From: Actinomadura meyerae
GTDB lineage: Bacteria; Actinomycetota; Actinomycetes; Streptosporangiales; Streptosporangiaceae
Reading direction: 5' to 3'
DNA: 64,000 bases
Assembly (NCBI RefSeq): GCF_900188445.1
Contig: NZ_FZOR01000017.1
Coordinates: 62,001-126,000, forward strand
Below are positions 26,589 to 35,524 of this stretch, piece by piece. The notes under the pieces were generated by a model. The model did no database searches. It was not told the DNA's origin and was given only the letters and a program-made list of their open reading frames with translations. Both the position numbers and the translations under genes were made by a program. The stretch's first letter is position 1; every line of letters starts with the position of its first letter.

Positions 26589-27758
26589 GTGGCGATCAAG
26601 GGTCGGGCGCGCCTGGGGCTGGCCGGGGGCGCGGGCGCGGTGGCGGTGCTCGTGAGCGGCTGCGCGATCGGCGGCGAGGGGGCGCTCGCCTCGGGCGGGT
26701 CCGACGCGGCCGTGACCATCACCCCCGCCAACGGCACCGCCCAGGTCAAGCCGGACGGCACCATCGAGGTGAAGGCCGACGGCACCCGGCTGAGCGACGT
26801 CACCGTCCAGGGCGAGGGCGCCGCGATCACCGGGGCGTTCGGCAAGGGCCGCAAGACCTGGCACTCCACCCGCACCCTGACGCCCGGCACGTCCTACACC
26901 GTGACCGCGAAGGCCGGCGAGGGCGGCAAGGCCCGCACGGTGACCAGTTCGTTCACCACGCTGAAGCCGGCGAAGACGCTGTCCATCGCGGACGTCACGC
27001 CGAACCTCAAGGGGGAGAAGGTCGGCGTCGGCATGCCGATCATCGTCCGGTTCGACCGCGCGGTCACCGACAAGGCCGCCGTCGAGCGGACGCTGCGGGT
27101 GACCCCCGAGAAGCCCGTCGAGGGCGCGTGGCGGTGGCTGGCGCCCGACCAGGCCGTCTACCGGACGAAGACCTACTGGCAGCCGCACCAGACCGTCCGC
27201 TTCCACGCCGCGCTGGCCGGGGTGAACGCGGGAGGCGGCGTGTACGGCGCCGAGGACTCCCAGGCCACCATCACCATCGGGCCCAAGCAGGTCACCACCG
27301 GCGATATCGGCGAGCACCGCATGACCGTGACGCGGGACGGCGAGAAGCTGCGCACGATCCCGTTCAGCGCCGGCAACGGGCAGACCCGGGAGTTCACCAC
27401 CACCAGCGGCGTCCACCTGCTGATGGAGAAGGGCAACCCCGTCACCATGATCTCGCCCGGCCGCAAGGAGGGCGACCCCGGCTACTACAAGACGGTCGTC
27501 AACTACGCGGTCCGCTTCTCCAACAGCGGCGAGTACGTCCACTCCGCGCCCTGGTCGGTCGGGTCGCAGGGGTCGGCGAACGTCAGCCACGGCTGCCTGA
27601 ACGTCAGCCCCGCCAACGCCAAGTGGTTCTACGACATCATGCAGCGCGGCGACGTCATCAAGCTGACCGGCAGCGACCGCCCGGTCGAGTACGACAACGG
27701 CTGGAGCTTCTGGCAGATGTCCTTCGACGAGTGGCGCGAGGGCAGCGCCCTCGGCTGA
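26589..27758 (+). CDS. L,D-transpeptidase lipoprotein (LdtMt2-like)
   Basis: 389 residues. The signal peptide ends in a lipobox (VLVSGC), so the protein is anchored outside the membrane. Two Ig-like domains (residues about 35-255) precede the YkuD catalytic domain, whose motif HSAPWSVGSQGSANVSHGCL holds the catalytic His and the SHGC cysteine. It would form 3-3 cross-links in peptidoglycan using tetrapeptide donors and is the usual target of carbapenems. A WxxM/E C-terminal subdomain (NGWSFWQMSFDEW) is present as in mycobacterial Ldt proteins. GTG 26589 follows GGGGGA. A paralogue lies next to it. Confidence 0.92.
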   Translation: MAIKGRARLGLAGGAGAVAVLVSGCAIGGEGALASGGSDAAVTITPANGTAQVKPDGTIEVKADGTRLSDVTVQGEGAAITGAFGKGRKTWHSTRTLTPGTSYTVTAKAGEGGKARTVTSSFTTLKPAKTLSIADVTPNLKGEKVGVGMPIIVRFDRAVTDKAAVERTLRVTPEKPVEGAWRWLAPDQAVYRTKTYWQPHQTVRFHAALAGVNAGGGVYGAEDSQATITIGPKQVTTGDIGEHRMTVTRDGEKLRTIPFSAGNGQTREFTTTSGVHLLMEKGNPVTMISPGRKEGDPGYYKTVVNYAVRFSNSGEYVHSAPWSVGSQGSANVSHGCLNVSPANAKWFYDIMQRGDVIKLTGSDRPVEYDNGWSFWQMSFDEWREGSALG

Positions 27759-27917
27759 GGGCCGGCTGGACGCCACCTGCACGCCGCCCGGCGCCGGAGG
27801 CCCCCGCGTGCAACGCTTTGATCTCGGACACCCGCCAAAACCCCAAGTCGTGGCATGATCCTCGTCTTTTGTCGCTAATGTCGCTGGTGGTAGACGGCGG
27901 GGCCACTGGAGGTCGCA

Positions 27918-29153
27918 GTGCAGCGGAGGATTTCCGCAGGTGTTCGGGCGGGCGCGGGAATCGCGGGGGTCGTGCTCGTGTTCACGACCGCGTGCAGCGG
28001 GGGTGAGAAGGACTCCGGCGTGACCGTCGGGGAGAAGGGGGACGCGAGCGTCCCCCAGGTGACGATCGATCCGGGCAACGGCAACACCAAGGCCAAGCCG
28101 GAGGCGGGCGTCCTCGTCACGGCGGTCGGCGGCACGCTGGAGCAGGTCACCGTCACCCTCAAGGGCAAGCCGGTGGCCGGCGAGATGGCCGCCGACAAGA
28201 CCAAGTGGAAGTCGCGGACGCTGCGTCCCGGCGCCAAGTACCAGGTCACCGCGGTCGCCAAGAGCCCGGAGGGCAAGTCGGCCACGGTCAACGCCACGTT
28301 CGCCACGGTCAAGGCGGCGAACGAGCTGGAGATCGTCGACGTCACGCCGGGCAAGAACGAGAAGGTCGGGGTCGGCATGCCGATCCAGGTCGTCTTCAAC
28401 CGGGCGGTCACCGACAAGAAGGCCGTGGAGAAGGCCCTGGAGGTCAAGTCCGCCAAGCCCGCCACCGGCGCGTGGTTCTGGGTGAACGACACCACGGTCA
28501 TCTTCCGGACGAAGAACGGCACCTACTGGCAGCCCAACCAGAAGGTGGCCTTCAAGGCCCGGCTGGCCGGCGTGAAGTCCGGCAAGCGGACCTACGGCGT
28601 CTCCGACTTCACGCGCACCTTCCGCATCGGCGACTCGCACATCACGCACATCAGCACCAAGAAGAAGAAGGCCGTCGTCAAGAAGAACGGCAAGACGGTC
28701 CGGACCTGGCCCATCAGCGCCGGCCGCGGCGGCCGCGTGGTCAACGGCGTCGACACCTTCCTCACCACCAGCGGCGTCCATCTGACGATGGGCAAGGAGA
28801 ATCCGGCGATCATGACGTCGGAGTGGATGGGCGTCGACCCGAAGGACAAGAAGAACGGCGGCTACAAGGAGGTCATCCCGTTCGCGGTGCGGATCTCCAA
28901 CAGCGGCGAGTACGTCCACTCGATGGCCTCCACGGTGTGGGCGCAGGGCCGGCAGAACGTCAGCCACGGCTGCGTCAACTCCCCGCCCAAGGACGCCCGC
29001 TGGTTCTACAACTTCTCCTACCGCGGCGACCCGGTGATCATCACCGGCAGCAAGCGGAGCCTGGACTGGAACAACGGCTGGAGCTACTACGAGATGTCGT
29101 GGAACCGGTGGGTCAAGGGCAGCGCCCTCGACCGCACCGTCACCACCGGCTGA
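27918..29153 (+). CDS. L,D-transpeptidase lipoprotein (paralogue)
   Basis: 411 residues with the same layout as the preceding gene: lipobox VFTTAC, two Ig-like domains (EIVDVTPGKNEKVGVGMPIQ matches SIADVTPNLKGEKVGVGMPI of the neighbour) and the catalytic block HSMASTVWAQGRQNVSHGCV. Lysine is markedly more common than in the neighbour (for example THISTKKKKAVVKKNGKTV). The two genes are separated by 159 bases and are clearly the product of an old duplication; both should make 3-3 cross-links. GTG 27918 is preceded by GGAGGT. Confidence 0.92.
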   Translation: MQRRISAGVRAGAGIAGVVLVFTTACSGGEKDSGVTVGEKGDASVPQVTIDPGNGNTKAKPEAGVLVTAVGGTLEQVTVTLKGKPVAGEMAADKTKWKSRTLRPGAKYQVTAVAKSPEGKSATVNATFATVKAANELEIVDVTPGKNEKVGVGMPIQVVFNRAVTDKKAVEKALEVKSAKPATGAWFWVNDTTVIFRTKNGTYWQPNQKVAFKARLAGVKSGKRTYGVSDFTRTFRIGDSHITHISTKKKKAVVKKNGKTVRTWPISAGRGGRVVNGVDTFLTTSGVHLTMGKENPAIMTSEWMGVDPKDKKNGGYKEVIPFAVRISNSGEYVHSMASTVWAQGRQNVSHGCVNSPPKDARWFYNFSYRGDPVIITGSKRSLDWNNGWSYYEMSWNRWVKGSALDRTVTTG

Positions 29154-29177
29154 CCTTCCCGGGCGAGCCCGGGAAGG
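29154..29177. terminator. Hairpin directly after the second transpeptidase gene
   Basis: CCTTCCCGGGC (29154-29164) and GCCCGGGAAGG (29167-29177) pair perfectly; the stem begins at the base after the stop codon. No T tract follows. Confidence 0.6.
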
Positions 29178-29255
29178 GCGTTGACCGCCGGTTGGCGTTG
29201 ATCCGTCCCCGAACGGGCAGAGGGCCGGAAACGGACCTCAGCGAACGGGGACGAG

Positions 29256-30539
29256 GTGAACGAGCCGGCGCGACCACTGCGACTCCGCCGCCGCGTCCGG
29301 CGCAGGGCGCACCGGGCCCTGCGCCGCGCGGCGCTCCTCACGCTGCGCCCGCTGCGGTGGCGGCGCCCGCCGCGGCGGGGTGACCGGCTCCGCGTCCGGG
29401 TCCTGCTGCAGAACGCGCACGGCACCGGCGGCACGATCCGCACGGTGCTCAACCTGTGCGGGCACCTGGCCCGCGACCACGATGTCGAGATCGTCAGCGC
29501 GCTGAAGGGCGGCGAGAAGGCGTTCTACCCGCTGCCCGACGGCGTGGCGGTCACCTACGCCGACGACCGGTTCGCGCCGAGGAGCCGGCCCGCGCGGCTC
29601 CTCGGCCGCCTGCCGAGCCTGCTCATCCCGGCCGACGAGGCGTCCTTCCGCCACATGACCCTGTGGACGGACGCGCGGCTCGTCCGCGCCCTGTACGGCA
29701 CCCCGGCCGACGTCCTCATCGGGACCCGGCCCTCCCTCATCCTGCTGGCCGCCGAGCTGGCCCCGCGCGGCGTCGCCGTGATCGGCCAGGACCACATGAA
29801 CCTCGGCTCCTACCAGCCCGCGCTCCGCCGCCAGGTCCTGCGCGGGTACCGGCGGCTGACCGTCCTCGCGACCCTCACCGAGGCCGCCCGCGCCGACTAT
29901 GCGCGCGCGCTCGCCGGGTCCGGCGTCCGCATCGCGCGGATCCCGAACGCCGCGCCGCCGCTGCCGCACCCGCCGTCCCGGCGCGAGCACAAGGTCGTGC
30001 TCTCCGCCGGGCGGCTCGTCCGCACCAAGGGCTTCGACCTGCTGATGCGCGCCTTCGTGCCGCTCGCCGCCGAGCATCCCGACTGGACGCTGCGCATCTT
30101 CGGGTCCGGCGCCCGGCGCGACAAGCTGCACGCGCTGATCGGGGAACTCGGCCTCACCGGCCGGGTGGAGCTGCTCCCGCGCACCCCCGACCTGCCCGCC
30201 GAGATGCGGCGCGCGTCGGTGTACGCCCTGTCGTCGCGCCGCGAGGGCATGCCGATGGTCGTCATCGAGGCCATGGGGATGGGCCTGCCGGTCGTGGCGT
30301 TCGACTGCCCGCACGGGCCCGCCGAGCTGATCGCCGACGGCGCGGACGGGCTGCTCGTCGCCAACGGCGACGTCGACGCCCTCACCGCGGCGCTGCGCAA
30401 GCTGATCAGCGATCCGGCGCTGCGCGACCGCCTCGGCGAGCGGGCGCTGCGGTCGGTGCGCCGCCATGACCTGGAGCACATCGGCGCACGCTGGTCCCGC
30501 CTCATCGCCGAGGCCGCGGACGGGCGCCCCGGGCCGTAA
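29256..30539 (+). CDS. Glycosyltransferase family 4 (GT-B)
   Basis: 427 residues. The N-terminal Arg-rich 40 residues precede the first Rossmann domain (RVLLQNAHGTGGTIRTVLNL). The second domain has the GT4 donor-binding motifs: SAGRLVRTKGFDLLMRAF, RIFGSGARRDKLHALI and SSRREGMPMVVIEAMGMGLP, the E-x7-E motif being EGMPMVVIE. A nucleotide sugar is transferred to an unknown acceptor; cell-envelope glycan is plausible beside the transpeptidase genes. GTG 29256 has GAGG just upstream. Confidence 0.85.
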   Translation: MNEPARPLRLRRRVRRRAHRALRRAALLTLRPLRWRRPPRRGDRLRVRVLLQNAHGTGGTIRTVLNLCGHLARDHDVEIVSALKGGEKAFYPLPDGVAVTYADDRFAPRSRPARLLGRLPSLLIPADEASFRHMTLWTDARLVRALYGTPADVLIGTRPSLILLAAELAPRGVAVIGQDHMNLGSYQPALRRQVLRGYRRLTVLATLTEAARADYARALAGSGVRIARIPNAAPPLPHPPSRREHKVVLSAGRLVRTKGFDLLMRAFVPLAAEHPDWTLRIFGSGARRDKLHALIGELGLTGRVELLPRTPDLPAEMRRASVYALSSRREGMPMVVIEAMGMGLPVVAFDCPHGPAELIADGADGLLVANGDVDALTAALRKLISDPALRDRLGERALRSVRRHDLEHIGARWSRLIAEAADGRPGP

Positions 30540-30587
30540 CCGCGGCCCTGGATCCGGCGTTCCGGACCCGGCGGGAATACTGGCGGT

Positions 30588-32309
30588 GTGAGTGAGGAGG
30601 AGGCCCGCTCCCGGGAGGAACGCGCACGGCTCGTCCTGCCGGAGCTGAAACTGGACGACCTGCTCGCCGAGCTGCAGGCCCGGCTGGAGGCCGCGCGGGC
30701 CACCCGCGACCGGGTGCACGCGCTGCTGGAGGCGGTCGTCTCGATCGGCAGCGAGCTCGACCTGCAGACCGTGCTGCACCGGATCACCGAGGCCGCCACC
30801 GCCCTGGTGGACGCGCGCTACGGCGCCCTCGGCGTCATCGGCGACGACGGCGAGCGGCTCGCCCGGTTCGTCACGACCGGGGTGACCGAGGCGGAGACCG
30901 AGGCGATCGGGCACTGGCCGCACGGCCGCGGCATCCTCGGGCTGCTCATCCGCGAACCGCACCCGATCCGACTGCCCGATCTGAGCGAGCATCCGGACTC
31001 CTACGGGTTCCCGCCGGGGCATCCGCCGATGAGGACGTTCCTGGGGGTGCCGATCCGCGTCCGGGACGAGGTGTTCGGCAACCTCTACCTCACCGAGAAG
31101 GCGGGCGGCGGCGAGTTCGACGCCGAGGACGAGGTCGTGGTGACCGCGCTGGCCACGGCGGCGGGCGTGGCGATCGAGAACGCCCGGCTGTACGAGGAGA
31201 CGCGGCGCCGCGAGCGGTGGCTGGAGGCGTCGGCGGAGATCTCCACGGCGCTGCTGTCGGGCACCGGCACCGGCGAGGTCATCGACCTCGTCGCGCGGCG
31301 CGCCCGGGAGATCGCCGGGGCGCGGCTGAGCGGCGTGGCGCTGGTGGACGAGGCGCGCGGCGAGGCCGTGGTGGAGGCGGTCGACGGCGACGGCGCCCGC
31401 CACCTGCTGGGGACGCGGCTCCCGCTGGAGAGCTCGGTGTCGGGCAAGGTGTTCGCCGAGGGGGCGGCGCTGCGGCTGGCCGACGGCTCCGCGGCGGGCG
31501 GGGAGGCCGTCGCGGGGGAGGCGCCGGTCGGGCCGATGGTGGTGGTGCCGCTCGGCACCGGCGCCGCCGCGCGCGGGACGATCATGGTGATCGACCCGCC
31601 GGGCGGCGCGCCGTTCACCGACGCGACCCGGCGGCTGCTGGAGGCGTTCGCCGGGCAGGCCGCGGTGGCGCTGGAACTGGCCGACCGGCGCCGCGACACC
31701 GAGCGGCTGACCCTGCTGGAGGACCGCGACCGCATCGCCAAGGACCTGCACGACACCGTCATCCAGCGGCTGTTCGCGACCGCGATGACGCTGATGTCCG
31801 CCGTGAAGATCACCGAGCGGCCGGAGGTGGCGACGCGGGTGCGGCGGGCGGTGGACGACCTCGACGACACCATCCGGCAGATCCGCTCCACCATCTTCGC
31901 GCTGCAGGCGCCGCCCGACGAGGAGTCGCTGCGCAGCCGGATGCACACGGTGGTCGACGCCGCCGCCGAGCGGCTGGGGTTCGCGCCGTCGGTGCGGCTC
32001 GCCGGCCTGCTGGAGACCGCCGTCGGCGACGCGGTCGGCGAGGACCTCCTCGCGGTCGTCCGGGAGGCGCTGTCGAACGTGGCCCGGCACGCCCGCGCCA
32101 CCGAGGCGGCCGTGGTCGTCGACGTGGGCGACGACCTCACCCTGCGGGTCGAGGACGACGGCGTCGGCATCCCGGAGGGCGGCCGCCGCAGCGGCCTGCG
32201 CAACATGCGCGAGCGCGCCGAGGGTCGCGGCGGGTCCTTCACCACCCGGGACCGGCCGGGCGGCGGCACCGTCCTCGTCTGGCGCGTCCCGCTCGGGGAC
32301 GACCGGTAG
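30588..32309 (+). CDS. GAF-GAF sensor histidine kinase, DevS/DosT-like
   Basis: 573 residues. GAF-A covers about 58-200, GAF-B about 215-365, then HisKA_3 with the phospho-acceptor His388 (DRIAKDLHDTVIQRLFATAM) and a HATPase domain with EALSNVARHAR, VEDDGVGIP and SGLRNMRERA. In GAF-A, SYGFPPGHPPMRTFLGVPIR places His145 where DevS/DosT carry the haem ligand, so O2, NO, CO or redox sensing is a fair inference. No response regulator is adjacent: an orphan kinase here. GTG 30588 is the start; the gene follows the glycosyltransferase by 48 bases. Confidence 0.88.
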   Translation: MSEEEARSREERARLVLPELKLDDLLAELQARLEAARATRDRVHALLEAVVSIGSELDLQTVLHRITEAATALVDARYGALGVIGDDGERLARFVTTGVTEAETEAIGHWPHGRGILGLLIREPHPIRLPDLSEHPDSYGFPPGHPPMRTFLGVPIRVRDEVFGNLYLTEKAGGGEFDAEDEVVVTALATAAGVAIENARLYEETRRRERWLEASAEISTALLSGTGTGEVIDLVARRAREIAGARLSGVALVDEARGEAVVEAVDGDGARHLLGTRLPLESSVSGKVFAEGAALRLADGSAAGGEAVAGEAPVGPMVVVPLGTGAAARGTIMVIDPPGGAPFTDATRRLLEAFAGQAAVALELADRRRDTERLTLLEDRDRIAKDLHDTVIQRLFATAMTLMSAVKITERPEVATRVRRAVDDLDDTIRQIRSTIFALQAPPDEESLRSRMHTVVDAAAERLGFAPSVRLAGLLETAVGDAVGEDLLAVVREALSNVARHARATEAAVVVDVGDDLTLRVEDDGVGIPEGGRRSGLRNMRERAEGRGGSFTTRDRPGGGTVLVWRVPLGDDR

Positions 32310-32312
32310 CCG

Positions 32313-32345
32313 CCGCGTCCGGGCGGGCGCACCGCGTCCGGGCGG
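32313..32345 (+). repeat. Two copies of a 14-bp direct repeat after the kinase gene
   Basis: CCGCGTCCGGGCGG at 32313-32326 and 32332-32345 (19-base period), in the short interval between convergent genes. Confidence 0.7.
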
Positions 32346-32351
32346 CTGCGG

Positions 32352-32861
32352 TCAGGCGCTTTCGAGCAGGCCGCGGACGTAGGCGGCCTGGCCGGCGTGC
32401 TGCAGGTCGTCGGAGATCACGCTGACGAGCCGCACGGCGAGGGTGACCGGCGGGTCCCAGGAGCGGTCCACGACCCGCTCCAGGTCGCCGTCGGTCAGCC
32501 CGGACACGTACTCGGCGGTCCGGTCGTGGACCGCGTCGTGGTAGTCGGTGAGCAGGTCCGCCGACCCGACCCGGACCGCGGCGACCTCCTCGGAGGTGTG
32601 CCCGTACCCGGTGTCGAGGACGTCGAACGGCAGCCCGAACCGCTCGGCCCAGCCGCCGCCGGTCCACACCTGGCCGGTGCCGGCGGCGCCGGCGACGTGG
32701 TCGTCCTGGATGCGGGTGAGGTGCCAGACGAGCCAGGCGATCGAGTTGGCCTCTTCGGCCGGCCGGTAGGCGAGCTGCGCGGGGGTGAGCCCGCCCGCCG
32801 CCCCGTGGACGACCTCCCTGATCCTGCCGAACGCGTCGGTGAGCAGTCGCACACTGGTCAT
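32352..32861 (-). CDS. DinB/DUF664-fold protein, probable thiol-dependent enzyme
   Basis: 169 residues. WLVWHLTRIQDDHVAGAAG supplies two histidines and SDDLQHAGQAAYVRGLL the third of the metal site typical of the DinB/YfiT four-helix bundle; in actinobacteria members of this family use mycothiol or related thiols. Substrate unknown. It is 10 bases downstream of the sensor kinase gene on the same strand and may be the third gene of the two-component operon. Confidence 0.8.
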   Translation of the reverse strand: MTSVRLLTDAFGRIREVVHGAAGGLTPAQLAYRPAEEANSIAWLVWHLTRIQDDHVAGAAGTGQVWTGGGWAERFGLPFDVLDTGYGHTSEEVAAVRVGSADLLTDYHDAVHDRTAEYVSGLTDGDLERVVDRSWDPPVTLAVRLVSVISDDLQHAGQAAYVRGLLESA

Positions 32862-32871
32862 TGGGCAGACG

Positions 32872-34158
32872 CTACCCGGATTGTGCCGGTTCGTGCGTCC
32901 CGTGCGCCGCGTCCCCGTGGGTGGGCACGTGGGTGGGCACGTGGGTGGGCACGTGGGAGGGCACGCGGGACGGCAGCCGGACGGTGACGGTGAGGCCGCC
33001 GCCGTGGCGCGGCTCGGCGGTGACGGTGCCGCCGTGGGCGGTGGCGGTCGCCCGGACGATCGACAGGCCGAGGCCGGAGCCGCGGTCGGAGCGCACCCGG
33101 TCGTTGCCGAGCCGCCGGAACGGCTCGAAGATCGTCTCGATCTCGTAGCCGGGCACCACGGGCCCGGTGTTGGTGACGGTCAGCTCCGCCCAGCCGTCCC
33201 GGCCGCGGGTGGCGACCGACAGCTCGCCGCCGTCGCGGTTGTGCCGGACCGCGTTCTCGACCAGGTTCTGCACCAGCCGCTCGACGAGCACGGGATCGCC
33301 GGACGTGGGCGCGGGGCCGAGCCTGCGGTCGGTGGTGAGGTCGCGCGCCCGCGCCTCCGGGGCCGCCTGTCGCAGCACGTGCCCGGCCACCTCGGCGAGG
33401 TCGAGCGGCGCGGCGTCGACCGCGATGTTCTCCGACCCGGCGAGCGTGAGGAGGCCGTCGATGAGGCGCTCGTGCCGGCCGTTCACCACCAGCAGGGACT
33501 CGCCGAGCCGCTTGACGTCGTCGGTGGCGTCGGGGCGGCGGACCGCCACGTCGATGAGGGTCCGGTTGATGGCGAGCGGCGTCCGCAGCTCGTGGGACGC
33601 GTTCGCGACGAAGCGCCGCTGCCCGTCGAACGCCCGCGCCAGCCGCCCGAGCATGGTGTCGAAGGTGTCGGCCAGCTCCTTGACGTCGTCGCGCGGCCCC
33701 TCGTAGGAGATGCGCTCGGTGAGGTCGTGGCTGCGCGCCACCCGGCGCGCCGTCTCGGTGATCGTGTGGACGGGGCGCAGCGCCCGGTCGGCGAGCAGCC
33801 AGCCGAACCCGAGCCCGGCCGCGGCGACCACCCCGAGCGCGACCCCGCCCTGGGTGAGCAGCGCGTTCAGCGTCTCGCGCCGGTAGTTCTCCCGCTCCTT
33901 GGTCAGCACCCCCTCCACCCGCCGGACGGTGACCTCCCCGGGCCGCTCGCCGGGCGGGGGAGTGAACGAGTGCTCTTCGGACCCGCCCGCGACGACCTGG
34001 TTGACGTCCAGCGGTTCGGCCTGCTGCGGCAGGCTGCTCTTCAGGAGCAGGTAGGTCAGCCCCAGCAGGACGATCCCGGCGCACAGGAACAGCCCGGTGT
34101 AGAGCAGGGTGAGCCGCATCCGGATCGTCGGCCGCAGCCGCTCGCCGACGCGGGTCAT
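32872..34158 (-). CDS. OmpR-class sensor histidine kinase
   Basis: 428 residues. Two membrane helices (about 15-38 and 110-132) bracket a small extracytoplasmic segment; a HAMP domain (RALRPVHTITETARRVA) leads to the HisKA motif FVANASHELRTPLAINRTLI and a HATPase domain with LVQNLVENAVRHN and DRGSGLGLSIVRA. ATG 34158 overlaps the response regulator stop by ATGA. The C-terminus ends in a repeat of HVPT units encoded by 12-bp tandem repeats, which is not part of the family. The pair is divergent from a lipoprotein-MacAB operon and probably controls it. Confidence 0.9.
   Translation of the reverse strand: MTRVGERLRPTIRMRLTLLYTGLFLCAGIVLLGLTYLLLKSSLPQQAEPLDVNQVVAGGSEEHSFTPPPGERPGEVTVRRVEGVLTKERENYRRETLNALLTQGGVALGVVAAAGLGFGWLLADRALRPVHTITETARRVARSHDLTERISYEGPRDDVKELADTFDTMLGRLARAFDGQRRFVANASHELRTPLAINRTLIDVAVRRPDATDDVKRLGESLLVVNGRHERLIDGLLTLAGSENIAVDAAPLDLAEVAGHVLRQAAPEARARDLTTDRRLGPAPTSGDPVLVERLVQNLVENAVRHNRDGGELSVATRGRDGWAELTVTNTGPVVPGYEIETIFEPFRRLGNDRVRSDRGSGLGLSIVRATATAHGGTVTAEPRHGGGLTVTVRLPSRVPSHVPTHVPTHVPTHGDAAHGTHEPAQSG
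32916..32965 (-). repeat. 12-bp coding repeats at the end of the kinase gene
   Basis: GTGGGTGGGCAC is repeated three times with one degenerate copy (GTGGGAGGGCAC), giving the protein tail VPSHVPTHVPTHVPTH. Probably slippage-generated; may vary between strains. Confidence 0.85.
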
Positions 34159-34820
34159 GGGATCCGGTACCCCGCTCCCGGGACGGTCTCGATGACCGGT
34201 GGATCGCCGAGCCTGCGGCGCAGCTTCATCAGCGTCACCCGGACGGTGTTGGTGAACGGGTCGGCGTGCTCGTCCCAGACCTTCTCCAGCAGCCGCTCGG
34301 CGGACACGACCGCGCCCTGCGCGCGCAGCAGCTCGGCGAGCACCCCGAACTCCTTGCGCGCCAGGTGGACGTAACGGCCGTCGCGGTACACCTCGCGGCG
34401 GGCCGGGTCGAGCCGGATCCCGGCGCGCTCCAGCGCGGGCGGCGCGGCCGGGCGGGCCCGCCGGCCGAGCGCCTGGATCCGCGCCACCAGCTCCTCGAAC
34501 GCGAACGGCTTGGTCAGGTAGTCGTCCGCGCCGAGGCGCAGCCCGTCGACCCGCGCCGGGACGGCCACGGCCGCCGTCAGCATCAGCACCCGGACGAGCG
34601 CGCCCGACTCCACCACCGCGCGGCACACGTCGTCGCCGTGCACGACGGGCAGGTCCCGGTCCAGGACGAGCACGTCGTAGTCGTGCACGCCGAGGCGTTC
34701 GAGCGCGGCGTCCCCGTCGTAGACCACGTCCACGGCGAGCGCCTCCGCCCGCAGCCCCTCGGCGATCGAATCGGCGAGCATCCGCTCGTCCTCGGCGATC
34801 AGTACCCGCACGTCCGCCAT
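34155..34820 (-). CDS. OmpR/PhoB-type response regulator
   Basis: 221 residues. Receiver domain: VRVLIAEDERMLADSI (acidic pocket), phospho-acceptor Asp in DVLVLDRDLPVVHGDD, Thr in MLTAA, Lys in DDYLTKPFAFEELVAR. The winged-helix output domain ends in NTVRVTLMKLRRRLG and VIETVPGAGYRIP. ATG 34820 is the family start. Cotranscribed with the kinase (4-base overlap); the divergent efflux operon 158 bases away is the likely target. Confidence 0.92.
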   Translation of the reverse strand: MADVRVLIAEDERMLADSIAEGLRAEALAVDVVYDGDAALERLGVHDYDVLVLDRDLPVVHGDDVCRAVVESGALVRVLMLTAAVAVPARVDGLRLGADDYLTKPFAFEELVARIQALGRRARPAAPPALERAGIRLDPARREVYRDGRYVHLARKEFGVLAELLRAQGAVVSAERLLEKVWDEHADPFTNTVRVTLMKLRRRLGDPPVIETVPGAGYRIP

Positions 34821-34978
34821 CCCCTCGTCCGCCCCGGCCGCTCCTGCCCGACCAGCTTGGGGGAGCGGGCGTAACGCCGGCATAACGCGATCCGGTTACG
34901 CCGGGGTTACCCGCCGGGGGCTGGACTTGCCCGCACCGCCGGCGGTCCGTCCGGCGGGGACGACAAGGAGCCCGAACG

Positions 34979-35524
34979 ATGCGACGAACGACGCTCGCGG
35001 TGCTGGCGCTCGTGCCGGTCCTGGCCCTCGGGGCGCAGGGCTGCGGCGGGGGGAAGGACGCCGCGGGGAGCGGCGGCGGCAACGCCGGCGACGACAAGAA
35101 GATGCGCGAGTTCGCGCAGTGCATGCGCGAGAACGGCGTGGACATGCCCGACCCGAAGGACGGCAAGGTCGAGATCCGGGCGTCCGCGGAGCCCGGCGGC
35201 GGCGCCGAGCAGACCGACGAGAAGATCCAGGCCGCGCAGAAGAAGTGCGCGCGCCTCATGCCCAACGGCGGGAAGCCGAAGAAGCCCGATCCGGGGCACG
35301 TCGCCAAGATGCGCGCCTTCTCCAAATGCATGCGCGACCAGGGCATCAGCGGCTTCCCCGACCCCGAGCCCGACGGCCGGATGCTGGTCGAGGGCAAGGA
35401 GGGCACCGACATGGACCCGGCGAGCTCGAAGTTCAAGGCGGCCCAGAAGGCGTGCGCGAAGTACCAGCCCGAGGGTCCCGGCAAGTCCGTCGGCGGGCCG
35501 GCCGGCGAACCGGGCGGCGAGTAG
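34979..35524 (+). CDS. Secreted lipoprotein with two CMR-type repeats
   Basis: 181 residues. Signal peptide with lipobox-like LGAQGC; then two copies of a short domain: MREFAQCMRENGVDMPDP (about residues 42-59) and MRAFSKCMRDQGISGFPDP (about 103-121), each followed by a Lys/Cys helix ending QKKCARLMP or QKACAKYQP. The paired cysteines of each unit could form a disulfide. I know this arrangement beside MacA/MacB-like genes in actinobacteria, but no function is proven; a periplasmic partner of the pump is plausible. ATG 34979 follows AAGGAG. Its stop overlaps the next start by one base. Confidence 0.7.
   Translation: MRRTTLAVLALVPVLALGAQGCGGGKDAAGSGGGNAGDDKKMREFAQCMRENGVDMPDPKDGKVEIRASAEPGGGAEQTDEKIQAAQKKCARLMPNGGKPKKPDPGHVAKMRAFSKCMRDQGISGFPDPEPDGRMLVEGKEGTDMDPASSKFKAAQKACAKYQPEGPGKSVGGPAGEPGGE

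Noticed and set aside
29238..32090. Long minus-strand frame opposite the glycosyltransferase and GAF kinase
   Set aside because: Same antisense effect; the plus-strand products have full GT4 and kinase motifs.
32916..32965. CACGTG palindromes as operator sites
   Set aside because: They arise from 12-bp coding repeats at the end of the sensor kinase gene, not from a promoter region.
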